Assembly (NCBI GenBank): GCA_030674155.1
Contig: CM060326.1
Location: forward strand, 18,576,804-18,640,803
Origin: Stramonita haemastoma
Lineage: Eukaryota > Mollusca > Gastropoda > Neogastropoda > Muricidae
DNA length: 64,000 nt
Direction of reading: 5' to 3'
Of the stretch, positions 23,484-36,154 are shown piece after piece. Positions within the stretch are counted from its first letter, which is position 1. Each line of letters begins with the position of its first letter. The notes beneath the pieces were generated by a model that was not told the DNA's origin, did no database searches, and saw nothing but the letters and a program-made list of their open reading frames with translations. The position numbers and the translations under genes are program-made.

Positions 23484-23654
23484 ATGTGGGTGAGGACACT
23501 TGCATGGGCCCTGTGCTCCAGCATCGTGCTGCTGGTGTCTTTACAGCCTGCAGGGGACAGGTTCAGGAGGAGTGGGGAAGACCTGGTGGAAAACAACATG
23601 AGCATGGCAACTGACTGGTGGAAAACACATGACAAATATAGCACAATACCCAGG
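23484..23654 (+). CDS. Candidate first coding exon of a secreted peptide
   Basis: The ATG is followed by a signal-peptide-like stretch: a basic n-region (WVR), a hydrophobic core TLAWALCSSIVLLVSL, and a small-residue exit near LQPAG. The next 33 residues are hydrophilic, with a dibasic RR and a WWKTHDKY segment. The exon closes at AGG/GTGGGT, a good donor, in phase 0 after 57 codons. It lies about 165 bases beyond the satellite edge. No promoter is evident and I do not recognise the protein; a prohormone or other small secreted protein would fit, but this is inference. Confidence 0.35.
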
Positions 23655-23671
23655 GTGGGTATTCATGAGGC

Positions 23672-23672
<1 letters not shown>

Positions 23673-23744
<72 letters not shown>
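23673..23744. repeat. (GA)n microsatellite
   Basis: Pure GA tract in the proposed first intron of the candidate secreted-peptide gene. Confidence 0.97.
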
Positions 23745-23747
<3 letters not shown>

Positions 23748-23965
23748 TGTTGTCTAGCAGTAGTTTTTTTTTTTTTTTTTAAACAGCGATGGGCTAAGCG
23801 TAAATGTGGCAGTTGTACTGAAATAACAACCAATCAGATAGGCCCACTACCAACACACAACTGCTGCTACATATAAAAGCTTTTTCGTGTTTTCTTCTCT
23901 GAGCATATAAACCTATCTAAAAGCGCGCCAAATCGACATCCCCCCTTCTTCTTTTTCCTTTTTAG

Positions 23966-24100
23966 GTCTGTTTCCACTCCAGGGTAGTTTGCTGTCATCA
24001 ACAGCAGCAGCACGATAGGTCTCCACCTTTATCCTCCACCCTATCAAACACCTGCACCCAGAGGCGCCTAGATTTTTCACAGTCTGTGACACACCTGTAG
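23966..24100 (+). CDS. Candidate second (terminal coding) exon of the secreted peptide
   Basis: A very strong acceptor, CTTCTTTTTCCTTTTTAG, ends at 23965. Only phase 0 stays open, giving 44 codons with a cysteine pair and two further cysteines, then TAG at 24098-24100. That is the phase delivered by the exon at 23484-23654. Five bases after the stop is AAG/GTAAGA, a strong donor, so an intron may lie in the 3' untranslated region or another isoform may exist. The match of phase and splice signals is the only support. Confidence 0.3.
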   Translation, partial: VCFHSRVVCCHQQQQHDRSPPLSSTLSNTCTQRRLDFSQSVTHL

Positions 24101-24539
24101 TTAAGGTAAGATGTTGCTGCTTGGATATTTATTTGAATCTAAATATGTTTGCCGTTCAATAGACAGTAGCTTTTCATGTATGTATATTTGGTTTGTTTTT
24201 TTATTTACTGTCCAGTGTTGCCTTTCAAACACATACACATACACACCCGCATGTAGATAGACATCCATGGGCATACAACTCATTCATACAGGCAAACATA
24301 TTTATGCATATGAACATTCATTTCATGCAGATAGACACATGCATGCACAGAATGGCAGACAAACTTATACCCATTTTTACCACTCCCCTTCCCTCACCCC
24401 CCTCCAATGTTTTGTTCTTTGATTGCTCACACAGTAGCAACAAAGTCAGTCATAATAGCAAAACATGTTTAGTGCTGCTGTGAAGCACCTAACAAGTCAG
24501 GCCCAGTGCATTCCTCTTCAGCTAGGAGAGAACTGTAAT

Positions 24540-24938
24540 CTAAGTCTTTCTGCAAAAAATGTAGGCAAATGGACCAAGAAGGCAGACAGTTAGACTCTTG
24601 TCTATTGGACAAAGGCAGATGCAATGCGGTGAAATAGAAAAGAGAATTAGCAGAATTTTACAGAAAGTAGTGATGCTATCTATATTGATACCCCCCACCA
24701 CCACCACCACCACCTTTATGCCCACTGGGAGATCTGTCCATCTGATATCGCAAATGTAAAGAGACTTTAGCAGACACTTCAGCAAACTGCCGCCAACTTC
24801 TCTTTCACAGAACGGGGTCACATTCCCAACTCGTGTCCTAAATTCAGCCACCAATCGCTGCAAGGCAGCACCTTGTTTGAAAATAAGCATGGGCCGCCAA
24901 TTACCACCCCTCCCCCTCCCCCTGAATTTGAATTTCAA
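24540..24938 (-). CDS. Unidentified 132-codon open frame
   Basis: Begins ATG AAA TTC and runs through a G-rich start and a (GTG)n poly-valine segment. The middle (LQRLVAEFRTRVGNVTPF and following) has plausible amino-acid composition but no motif I know. Length alone is weak evidence in GC-mixed DNA. From 24106 to 24540 nothing else is recognised except short AC stretches. Confidence 0.15.
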   Translation of the reverse strand: MKFKFRGRGRGGNWRPMLIFKQGAALQRLVAEFRTRVGNVTPFCEREVGGSLLKCLLKSLYICDIRWTDLPVGIKVVVVVVGGINIDSITTFCKILLILFSISPHCICLCPIDKSLTVCLLGPFAYIFCRKT

Positions 24939-25014
24939 AACAAACCCTAGCTGATAGATCTAAAAGGAGGGCGCCCACGCTGAGCTCGTGTGCACGCACG
25001 CACGCACGCCACAC

Positions 25015-25017
<3 letters not shown>

Positions 25018-25056
<39 letters not shown>

Positions 25057-25200
25057 TTAAATGCATGCATGGGGTACCTGCAGACGTGCTGTGTGGAGGG
25101 GCGCGTGAACTGTGTGTATATGTATGTACCTCTGTGTGTGTGTGGTGTGTGTGTTTGTTGTGAGGTGTGTGTGGGGAGAGAGAGAGAGAGAGAGAGAGAC
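25018..25200. repeat. (AC)n, (GT)n and (GA)n tracts
   Basis: AC run at 25018-25051, GT-rich sequence at 25124-25170 and a GA run at 25173-25199. Confidence 0.93.
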
Positions 25201-25384
25201 TTTTGAGTGTTTTTTTTTTCTTCGTTTTTTTTTGTTAGTGTTGTTGCTTGTATTTTCTATAGGCATACTGTATTTTTGAGGCTGTTGAAATCGTGTTGAT
25301 TAATTAATGTTGGTGAAATGATTTTTCTGCTTTTGTGTTTTGGTTGGGGTTTTTTGTGTGTTTTGTTTTTTGTTTTTTTCTTTA

Positions 25385-25465
25385 GATAGATGGCTTGATG
25401 AAAAAAAGCAATCGATGCTTATTCAATGTACCATCCGAAAATAAAATTTTAGATTGATTGGTTCA
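25385..25465 (+). mobile_element. LINE-like 3' end with AATAAA and ATTG-rich tail
   Basis: GATGGCTTGATGAAAAAAAG, then AATGTACCATCCGAAAATAA and a TTTAGATTGATTGG tail. The same ending is found inverted at 35.49 kb and 36.16 kb, where the tail is (TTTGA)n. From 25466 to 25885 no further feature is seen. Confidence 0.55.
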
Positions 25466-25887
25466 CACACAGAGTACATTGGATTAATACATTATCTTTA
25501 AGTGTAGGACAAACATGCTCCCTGTATAAGAAAGAATTAAACTTCCTTAGGTAAAAATATTTTTAATAAGATACTAAATCAGAGATAAACTTCAGAAACT
25601 ATTTAACCCATAGTGCAAATGAACAATTTAGGATAGAAGGGTACGAAGCTAATTCTCTTTAACACAGATCAAAGCCTAGTTATTGCACATCCCTAGATAA
25701 TCAAATGTTTAAACAAAATAACAAGCATAGACACAACCACTTGCTATTATTTCCAAGACCCAAAAACAAACTGTACAAATCAAGCTTCTTATATTCAGGA
25801 TAGGCTCCCAAAACATTGAAACTTAACAAAAACAAAGATCAGTTTCAAACGCATCTAAAAGTATAATTATTTCATAAATTATTAAGT

Positions 25888-26222
25888 GTTTTGGTTGTCT
25901 AGAGGTAATGTGCCTGTCTAGAAAGCGAAAAGTCCGGGTCGAAGTGTGCGGTTGTTCGAATCCCGTTTGGGTCCAAAACTTGTCCTCTATCCATTATATC
26001 ATGAGTGGTGGTCTTTCGGATGAGACAATAAACCGAGGTTTGTCCCTGGCAAAACTGTAGAAAAAAGCCACTCTGATAGGGGAAACAAATACACCTGCAG
26101 ACAGGAAAAAGAAAATAAATAATGGGTAGGCACTGTACTTGTGGCGACGCACTCTTCCGGGGAGAGCAGCCTGAATTTCACGCAGAGAAATCTGTTGTGA
26201 CATAAAGCGGTTTAGAAGACGA
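25888..26222 (+). mobile_element. SINE family A
   Basis: Head TTGTCTAGAGGTAATGTGCC with B box GTTCGAATCCC, body GTCTTTCGGATGAGACAATA and CCCTGGCAAAACTGTAG, end CACGCAGAGAAATCTGTTGT. It misses a short internal block that carries GTAAAAGAACCCACGG in fuller copies. Confidence 0.85.
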
Positions 26223-26321
26223 TCTACAAACTTGTACATTGATCTCTCCTTTACGCCTTCTCCTTTTCTGTTACACTTGAACGTGTTTGTAGTGGGCTTT
26301 TTTGTCCTTTTTACACTTTCA

Positions 26322-26716
26322 CACCACTTTAAGTCACGGCACATTTCTCTGTGTGAAGCTCGGGCTGCTGTTCCTGGGGAGATCGCGTCACCAGAGAGCA
26401 ATGCCGCCCTTTTGTTTTTTCTTTTCCTGTCTGCAGCAGTATTGGCTTCCCTATCAGAGTGGCTGTTTTCTATTAAATTTTGCCAGGGACAACTCTCTTA
26501 TTGCCGTGAATTCTTTTACTAACGTAAATATTTTTTCGTCAGACACAGGACCACGGTTTATCGACTCATCTGAAAGACTAGCACCCAGACCACCACTCAT
26601 GGTCTAATGGATGGGGAAAAGTTGGGGGCCTAGACGGGGGTCAAACCACCACACACACTTCCGACATGGACTTTTCAAATTCTTTGGCAGGCCCGTTACC
26701 TCTAGACCACCATCCA
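26322..26716 (-). mobile_element. SINE family A, full-length-type copy
   Basis: Read on minus, it starts near 26716 with GGTGGTCTAGAGGTAACGGG, continues through GAAAGTCCATGTCGGAAGTG, CATGAGTGGTGGTCTGGGTG and the central body, and ends with CACACAGAGAAATGTGCCGT near 26322. It faces the copy at 25.9 kb tail to tail. Confidence 0.85.
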
Positions 26717-26941
26717 TTAAACAAATGAAAGGAAAGCTAAGAAGGCTTTTTCTTTTTTTTCCAGTTGTAACTGAAATCAGTATAATGTGTGCGTGAACTG
26801 GGGAGATGGCGGTGTCACTGATGTTATTGTTTTTATAAATGAGGTATGATCCAAGTTTATACAGTCATAAATATGTATTAATATATCTTATCTAGCAGTA
26901 CCCATCTGCTGATGTGGTGATTTGATATTAGACCCTGACAG

Positions 26942-26942
<1 letters not shown>

Positions 26943-26993
<51 letters not shown>

Positions 26994-26994
26994 A
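26943..26994. repeat. (GT)n microsatellite
   Basis: GT run with two TT interruptions, just beyond the 3' end of the next SINE. Confidence 0.95.
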
Positions 26995-27024
26995 TGCACA
27001 TCATGGGTGATTTGTTTTTGGTAT

Positions 27025-27428
27025 TTTGTACCGCTTTATGTCAGCAGATTTCTCTGTGTGAAATTCGAGCTGCTCCCCCCGGGGAGAGCGCGTCGCCACA
27101 TGTGCAGCGCCTACCCATTTTTTTTTCTTTCTCCTGCATGCAACTGTATTTGTTTCCCTATCAGAGTGGCTTTTTTTCTACAGAATTTTGCCAGGGTCAG
27201 CCCCCTTGTTGCCGTGGGTTCTTTTACGTGCGCTAAACAGTGATGTGTAACACACAGGTCCTCGGTTTATCGTCTCATCCAAAAGACTAGCGCCCAGACC
27301 ACCACTCAGGGTCTAATGGATGGGGGAAAATTTGGGTCCAAACGGGGTACGAACCACCACACACTCCGACCCGGACTTTTTGCTTTCTAGGCAAGGAGCG
27401 TTACCACCTAGACCACCGATCCACTACT
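27025..27428 (-). mobile_element. SINE family A, full-length-type copy
   Basis: About 400 bp. On minus it begins with GGTGGTCTAGGTGGTAACGC near 27428 and contains GCACGTAAAAGAACCCACGG, CCCTGGCAAAATTCTGTAG, GGGTAGGCGCTGCACATGTG and a CACACAGAGAAATCTGCTGA end near 27025. It is the best copy in the window for comparison with the satellite. Confidence 0.87.
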
Positions 27429-27429
27429 T

Positions 27430-28110
27430 TCGATTTCACGGAATTCCGTATTTTCGATTTTGGATTAAAAAAAAAAAGAATATTAGATCCAAGACCTTGA
27501 GTCCTATTCAAAATGATCAAGGAAACACCTGTGATGAATTCCTCCTTGAAAATCCTTGAAAGTGAAAGCTTGTCTATCTTAAGTATTCTCATTAAGGTGG
27601 ATGATAAACTAAAGATACATTTTTGTTCTGAAAGATAAAAAAAGGTTTCAAAATGTGTGAGTGCGTGGATATTATGAACAAGGACTAGCAGACAACAGAG
27701 TTTTCCAGGGAGGTAAACATTCATTTGGAGCAAGAGTTTGAAGCTGAAGCAAACTTCCAAGGGCAGAGGTGACGCTTTGTTTGAACTCCGGCTGCTAGGA
27801 AACAGGCTACAAGGTTACAAAGACAACGCCCGATGTGCCTCATGCTGGGGCCTTCAGGAAATATAGGCTTAGTGCTGATTTGGAAAAACGACGTGATGAA
27901 GACAAGTGAACTTTGTATTTTCATTTCTACATAAGGATATTTCGTCTCAAGTGCAGCATTCTTTTGCTGACTAATTATTAACCGGTAGATGCGGTTTCAA
28001 ATTGCATTGATAGATAATGAACTTGGCTGTTTATTTTCAGCTTTTGTAACTAGATTATTCTAGAAAAGAATACCACAGAAGAGGGAAGAAGCAAGGAAAG
28101 GAAACGACAA
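27430..28110. other. Unassigned region with a short Cys-containing open frame
   Basis: No repeat is recognised. On the minus strand, 27721-27924 encodes a 67-residue frame with a hydrophobic start (MKIQSSLVFITSFF) and five cysteines in its second half. There is no other coding support, and it could be chance. Confidence 0.2.
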
Positions 28111-28114
28111 AAGA

Positions 28115-28133
28115 GCGAGCGAGAGCGAGCGAG

Positions 28134-28172
<39 letters not shown>
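28115..28172. repeat. (GAGC)n/(GA)n microsatellite
   Basis: GAGCGAGC units passing into a pure GA run. A second GA run lies at about 28330-28350 next to the element that follows. Confidence 0.93.
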
Positions 28173-28173
<1 letters not shown>

Positions 28174-28339
28174 GCAAACGCAATTTTATTTTACGAGGGT
28201 AATAGATTAAGTTACAAGACTTTTTTTCATCCAGCCCTCAAAGAAAAGAAAAAAAATAACTCCAAGAAAAACAATGCAATTGATACAAATGAACATACAC
28301 AAACATGGATACCAATAATGCAAAAAGAAGGAGAGAGAG

Positions 28340-29700
<1,361 letters not shown>

Positions 29701-29924
29701 TGCCTAATTTTAATCAAGTCATGTAACGGAACACAAAAGGAATCCATCCGCTGTAAGGCATATAAGGCATATATATTAAAACATACATATTCTAATACCT
29801 GAATCTTATGATTATGTATTTATGGTCATTAAAATCACGTTCATAACCATTTTGTAATCATAATGAACATAATTATTCAGCTTACTTGAGAATTAAAAAA
29901 TTATACAAAATCAACTGCATTCAA

Positions 29925-29925
29925 C

Positions 29926-30003
<78 letters not shown>

Positions 30004-30030
30004 AAGAAGAAGAAGAAGAAAAAGAAGACA
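29925..30030. repeat. (GA)n and (GAA)n tract
   Basis: GA run ending in AAGAAGAAG units. Confidence 0.95.
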
Positions 30031-30059
30031 AACAAGTAAGGAAACACGATATACATGTT

Positions 30060-31285
30060 ACACTAATGCATCTTGGGGAGGAGATATGTTATTTCATATT
30101 GTTTCATCAAAAGATTATGATACATTGTTTTAAATTTTGTCAGATTAGTTTCATTTTTTAATTGGGATGGAAGCCTATTCCACAGCCGTCCCCCAGAATA
30201 TGCCAGGCTTGATTTAAATAGGATAATCTTAGGTAGAGGTAGATCAATCAAATGAGTGTCTAGAATTATTTACTGTAAAAATGCTTTGTAAGAAGGATGG
30301 GGCATTTCCATGTAAGATCTTATGCATCAAAACTCCTTTGTTAAAAAGAAGCTTGGATTTAAGGGGAAGAATATTATTCTCCGAATGGTCAGCTACTGTT
30401 AAAGATGATTTGTTTCAGATAAGCTTTATGGCGCATTTATGCACTCTCGCTATTAATTTAAGGAGATTGTTGCTGGCCGTATCCCACAATGTAGATGTAT
30501 ATATAATCAATAGAAGTTTGAATGTAAGAATAAAAGAATATTTTTTCTGGCATGCAGAGTTAGGAAATTTTTTATCTTAGGCTACTGAGTTGGTATACTT
30601 TTGAGGCAATGGTTTTTAACAGTTTTTGGATGAGGGCAGACCAAAGTAGGTTGTTATCAATGGTTATCCCTAAAATGTTGTAATTTTAGACTTCCTCTTA
30701 TTTTTCATTGCCAATATAGAGTGGTGGTAGATCGATGTTAAGGTTCTGTCGTTTCTGTCTTGTAGAAATGAGCATAAATTTGGTTTTCTTTGGATGAAGT
30801 GCCATGTGGTTTATTTGAGTCCATTCCAGAAGCACATTATTATCTTCTTGCAAATTGCGAAAGACTTGACATGAGTTATCATGGTTAATATCAATAGGAA
30901 TTCATATTTTTGTTGCTGCAAAAGGCTTCTAAAACTTTCACGTTATTAGTTTTTGTTTTATCATTAGTTATTATTCTATCTGAAATAGTTGCAAAATGAA
31001 GATTTAAAGCATCAGCAGCAATATCATCTAAAACGTTAGGTGTTTTATTACAGTTCTTTCTAGTAAGTAGATTGACTGCTTTCCATACAGACTTGCTGTC
31101 TTTCTTTTTACTGATTAAGTCTTCAAAGTATTTCTTTTTTCAGCACGTAGGAGGAAGGTTACAAAATTTCTTTGCTTTTTATATTCTTGATGGCTTCCTT
31201 TTTTCCAAAGATAATCTCTTTGATATTATTTGTTTTTGTACTTCTTTTGTCAGCCATGGAGGTTTAGATTGGTAGCTTGGTGGCT
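30060..31285 (-). pseudogene. Degraded non-LTR retrotransposon (endonuclease-RT linker through RT end)
   Basis: On minus, translated fragments in order are KPPWLTKEVQKQI and KDSKSVWKAVNLLTRK with DDIAADALNLHFATI (region before the reverse transcriptase), then HPKKTKFMLISTRQKRQ and NILGITIDNNLLWSALI (after the catalytic core), then GGRLWNRLPSQLKN near 30190 (C-terminal end). The order and motifs are those of CR1/L2-type LINEs. The catalytic core between them is missing and several stops and frame changes occur, so it is inactive. Confidence 0.8.
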
Positions 31286-31304
31286 GACTCTTTTGGTTTG
31301 AAAT

Positions 31305-31386
31305 GAGAGAGACAGACAGACAGACAGACAGATAAACAGACAGACACAGACAGACGACAGACAGACAGACAGACAGACAGACAGAG
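31305..31386. repeat. (GACA)n microsatellite
   Basis: GACAGACA tract with small interruptions, directly upstream of the LINE remnant in its own orientation. Confidence 0.95.
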
Positions 31387-31599
31387 TAAGGCATGCTCAA
31401 TCATTCATGTCCATCACAATAGGAGTAGGAAAACAAAGATTCCGTATTCAGTACTCTCGATACTTCATATGTGATTCTATCACATCGTAGCTGATGACAG
31501 GAAATTCTGAAAATCTTATCTCAAAAAAAAGAAAGAAAGAAAAAAGATTATCCTAAACCATTATGAATTTTATATATGAGAGAGACACAGAGAGAGACA

Positions 31600-31690
31600 G
31601 AAATCGACCTCGAACTCGAACTTGAACTCGAACTCGAAACTTGATTTTATTTGTAAGGCCACTGGCCTGTATACAAGGGGGCACACATTT
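31600..31690 (-). mobile_element. LINE-like 3' end with hexamer tail
   Basis: On minus, TGTATACAGGCCAGTGGCCT is followed by ACAAATAAAATCAAGTTTCG and (AGTTCG)n. The layout, conserved end, AATAAA-like site and short tandem tail, is like the other 3' ends in this window. From 31700 to 32390 nothing else is recognised apart from a poly-G run near 31960. Confidence 0.5.
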
Positions 31691-32394
31691 TAGCAGAAGA
31701 AACGAAATGCAAAACAAGAAACTAACAAAAGAATGTTTGCATTGTTTTGAGTTATTGTCCAAAGAGACATAAACTACTTCGACTGTTTGTGCACCGATTA
31801 TACTTAACTAGGTTCTCTGGCTTCCAGAGCATAAAATATATATGTGACGGGGCGTTAATTAGATTGCAATCCATGCTATCAGAACTGCCAATCCCAGCGT
31901 TGTGGATCTAAATTTAGATCCACACCTGTGAATTGTGCGATGTTCTGTATCGTTGGAAGGAGGGGGGGGGGGGGGGTAATCGGAAACCGTCCGTTGCAAG
32001 CACTTTGCCCGTAGCGGTAAAATGTAGTATTCATGCAGCCTCTTTTAAGAGGCCACATTCCCACTGTCTGACTATGCTGTCGTCGCCGAGAAGTTGTACA
32101 GAGTCGCGGCAGATCAAATATCTGCACTCTGTTACATATACATACGTAACCACATGTTTCAATTAGCAAACATTTACAGTATTCAGAATAGCTTAAATGC
32201 AATGTTCAGTTCATTTGTGAAGTGTTGGAATAGGTATTTTCCCTCAAGCCTGTAAACTTTATACATTCAAATAGAAAATGGTTGTCAGTTTAATTTTAGT
32301 CACAGAAAGGAATCTTTTAAATTTATCAGTTGATCTATCATTTACGGTTCACACACCAATTCAAAGTCGAAACATAACCAGTACATGACTAAAT

Positions 32395-35190
32395 TTATCT
32401 TGGGTAGGTGTGGCGCCGGATTTGTGGCGACACGAGCGCCCCAACGAGCTAAGAAAGCTAGTTTGTCGAAAGGAAAGCTGAAAAATGTACGCACGAAAAA
32501 CAAGAATTTCGCAGAAGAATAATGACAATACACAGCAGTATGAAGCACCAGGGCAAAGTTTAGGGTCGCCCCCACATGCGCGCACACAAACGAACACACT
32601 GATAAACACCAGCGCGCTCGCGCGTGCGAGCATGCATACCCACCCCAACCCGAAAAAGGTGCCGTTTTGAGCCCAGATGCCAGCGAAAGAGCCGTTTTCA
32701 GCCCCGTCCAACCCCCACTTTTGCACGGTAAAAGACCCCGAGGCACCACGACAATATCGTACTATATGCATACACTCTCTCCCACCATCTTGGGTAGGTG
32801 TGGCGCCGGATTTGTGGCGACACGAGGGCCACAAAAGCTAAGAAAGCTAGTTTGTCGGAAGAAAAGCTGGTAAGTGTACGCGACGAAAAACAAGCATTGC
32901 GCAGAACAATAATGACAATACACGCAATATGATGCACCAGGGTAAAGTGTAGTGTGGCGCCCACATACGCGCACACAAACTAACACACTAATAAACACCA
33001 ATGCGCGCGCGCGTGCGCGCATGTCTACCCACCCCCCGCCCGAAAAAGGTGCCGTTTTGAGCCCAGATGCTAGCAAATTTTTCAGCCCCGTCCAACCCCC
33101 ACTTTTGCATGGTAAAAGACCCCACGGCACCACCACAATATTGTACGGATTTGTGGCGACAGAGGGCCCCCAAGAGCGAAGAAATCTAGTTTGTCGGACG
33201 GAAAGCTGGTAGGTGTACGCGACAAAAAACAAGCATTGCGCAGAAGAATAATGACAATACACAGCAATATGATGCACCAGGCCAAGTGTAGGGTGGCCCC
33301 CACATGCCTGCACACAAACGAACACACTGATAAACACCAACGCGCGCGTGATTGCGCGCATACATACCCACCTCCCGCCCGAAAAAGGTGCCGTTTTGAG
33401 CCCAGATGCCAGCGAAAGAGCCGTTTTCAGCCCCGGCCAACCCCCACTTTTGCACGGTAAAAGACCCCACGGAACCAAGACAATTTTGTACTGTAGCATA
33501 CACTCTCTGCCACCATCTTGGGTAGGTAAAGTGCCGGATTTGTGGGGACACGAGGGTCCCCAAGAGCGAAGAAAGCTAGTTTGTCGGAAGGAAAGCTGGA
33601 AGTGTACGCGACGAAAAACAAGCATTGCGCAGAAGAATAATGACATTACACAGCAATATGATGCACCAGGGCCAAGTGTAGGGTCGCCTCCACATGCGCA
33701 CACACAAACGAACACACTGATAAACACCAGCGCGCGCGTGTGTGCGAGCGTGGATACCCAGCCCCCGCCCGAAAAAGGTGCCGTTTTGAGCCCAGATGCC
33801 AGCGAAAGAGCCGTTTTCAGCCCCGTCCAATCCCCACTTTTTCATGGTAAAAGACCCCACGGCACCAAGACAATATCGTACTGTATGCATACACTCTTTC
33901 CTACAATCTTGGGTTGGTGCTGCGCCGGATTTGTGCGACACGAGGGCCCCCAAAGCTAAGAAAGCTTTTTTGTCGGAAGGAAGCTGAAAAGTGGACTCAC
34001 GAAAAACAAGCATTGCGCAGAAGAATAAAGACAATACACAGCAATATGATGCACCAGGGCAAACTGAAGCGTCGCCCCCACATGTGCGCATACAACCGAA
34101 CACACTGATGAACACCAGCGTGCGGCGCGTGCACGCATACATACCCACCCCCCTGCACGAAAAAGGTGCCCTTTTGAGCCCAGATGCCAGCGTAAGAGCC
34201 GTTTTCAGCCCCGTCCAACCCCCACTTTTGCACGGTAAAAGACCCCACGACACCAAAGACAATATCGCACTGTATGTCTACACTCTCTCCCGCCATCTTG
34301 GTAGGTGTGTTGCTGGATTTTTGGCGACACAAGGGCCCCAAGAGCTAAGAAAGCTAGCTTCGTCGGAAGGAAAGCGGGTAAAGTGTACGCGACGAAAAAC
34401 AAGCATTGGCAGAAGAATAATGAACAATACACAGCATTATGTTGCACCAGGGCAGAGTGTAGGGTCGCCCTCAAATGTGTGCGCACAAACAACACACTGA
34501 TAAACACCAACGCGCGCGTGCGTGCGCGCATGCATACCCACCCCCGCCCCAAAAAGGTGCCGTTTTGAGCCCAGATGCCAGCGAAAGAGCCGTTTTCAGC
34601 CCCGTCCAACACCCCCCACGGCACCAGGACAATATCGCACTGTATGCCTACACTCTCTCCCACCATCTTGGGTAGGTGTGGCCCCTGGATTTGTGGGGAC
34701 ACGAGGGCCCCCAAGAGCTTAGAAAGCTAGTTTGTCGGAAGGAAAGCTGGTAAGTGTACGCGACGAAAAACAAGCATTGCACAGATGAATAATGACAATA
34801 CACAGCAATATGATGCACCAGGGCCAAGTGTAGGGTCGCCCCCACATGCGCGCAAACAAACAAACAAACACACTGATAAACACCAGCGGCGCGTGCGTGC
34901 GCCATGCATACCCACCCCCCGCCCTAGAACAACATCAAATAATAGTGCCATACAATATGATTCACCACAGCAAAGTGCAGGGTCTCGGCCACACGCACAA
35001 ACACACAAACAGGCATGCATAAATACCAGCGAACACATGCACGCGCACACACGTACCCCCCCTCCCCATGAATAACCTAAAGGCCCATTTCGAAAACATT
35101 GACGCAACGCCCATTTCGGGCCCTTGCCACCGGATCTTTTGCACAGTTACAGAGCCCACGCACCAAGACCATGCTCTACTGTAGGCATAC
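32395..35190 (-). repeat. Second satellite array, inverted and more diverged
   Basis: About seven copies related to the 392-bp satellite in opposite orientation. Anchors GGCGCCGGATTTGTGGCGAC or variants lie near 32412, 32801, 33147, 33528, 33921, 34310 and 34678. Shared blocks include GTAAAAGACCCCACGGCACC and CAGCGAAAGAGCCGTTTTCA. One unit (near 33.1 kb) has an internal deletion. From 34925 to 35190 a much more diverged partial copy can still be followed (CGGATCTTTTGCACAGTTAC). Confidence 0.9.
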
Positions 35191-35273
35191 AAAGAAATCA
35201 GGGGGAACGGTAAAAAGTAAACTTGCATAAACAAATAGAATAAAAACAGTTGCACATGCAGCTGAAGATGCCA

Positions 35274-35425
35274 CAGAGAGAGAGAGAGTAGAGAGAGAGA
35301 AAGAGACAGAGCGAGAAAGAGAGGGAGAGAGAGAGAATGAATGAATAATCTTTATTTTCCCCGGGTAACAAAGTAAGCATTAACATATTTTTTTCATCAG
35401 GCCCTAAAAGAAAAAAGCGAGAGAG

Positions 35426-35478
<53 letters not shown>

Positions 35479-35480
35479 TT
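35274..35480. repeat. (GA)n tracts flanking a short element end
   Basis: GA runs at 35274-35337 and 35420-35478, with a short TTTATTTTCCCCGGGTAACA element-like piece between them. Confidence 0.85.
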
Positions 35481-35486
35481 ATCAAA

Positions 35487-35880
35487 TCAAATCAAAATTT
35501 TATTTCCAGATGGTACATTTAGTAAGCAATAACTGCTTTTTTTCATCAAGCCATCTGTCTAAAAAAAACACAACAAAAAAACCCTGCATGCACACAAGAA
35601 AAAACCCAGCAGAAGCAAAAACAAAAACGAATACTAAAATCCACTTAAACAAAAAACAGACTAACAGAAATGAAGCAGCAAGCAAACAAGCAAACTAACC
35701 AAGAAAACCCCGCCCGAAAACTATATAGTTACAACATTGTTACAAAATTGTTACAATTTATAACGAAAAAATACACTCAAAAGGAACTAAAGAAAATACA
35801 AGGATGAGAACAACAACAATAATAACAACAATAGTCGTGATGATGATGATAATGTTATGTAAAACTCACTCTTTCACGTA
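35487..35880 (-). mobile_element. Dispersed element, (TTTGA)n-tailed, inverted
   Basis: On plus it begins (TCAAA)n then ATTTTATTTCCAGATGGTAC and runs to CTCACTCTTTCACGTAGGCT before an AC tract. The sequence AAAACTATATAGTTACAACA recurs at 37.25 kb, and the region corresponds at lower identity to the middle of the 28.3/39.0 kb element (TTAGCTACAACATTGTTACA). Confidence 0.65.
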
Positions 35881-35884
35881 GGCT

Positions 35885-35925
35885 ACGCACACACACCACA
35901 CGCACAACACACACACACACACACA

Positions 35926-35964
<39 letters not shown>

Positions 35965-36056
35965 ATATAATGCCATACACACACGTGCGCGCGCGCATAC
36001 GCAATCACATCACTCACCACCACGCAAATGCACATACATATCGAACACACACAACA

Positions 36057-36096
<40 letters not shown>

Positions 36097-36125
36097 CACA
36101 TACACTACACACAACACAACACACA
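35885..36125. repeat. Compound (AC)n microsatellite
   Basis: AC tract with GTGCGCGCGC and ACACCACAC interruptions. Confidence 0.93.
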
Positions 36126-36154
36126 CATTCAGAGAGAGGGAGAGAGAGAGAGCA

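Noticed and set aside
24988..25206. Short open frame with Cys-Val-rich end near the AC/GT tracts
   Set aside because: More than half of it is dinucleotide repeat, and there is no splice or start context.
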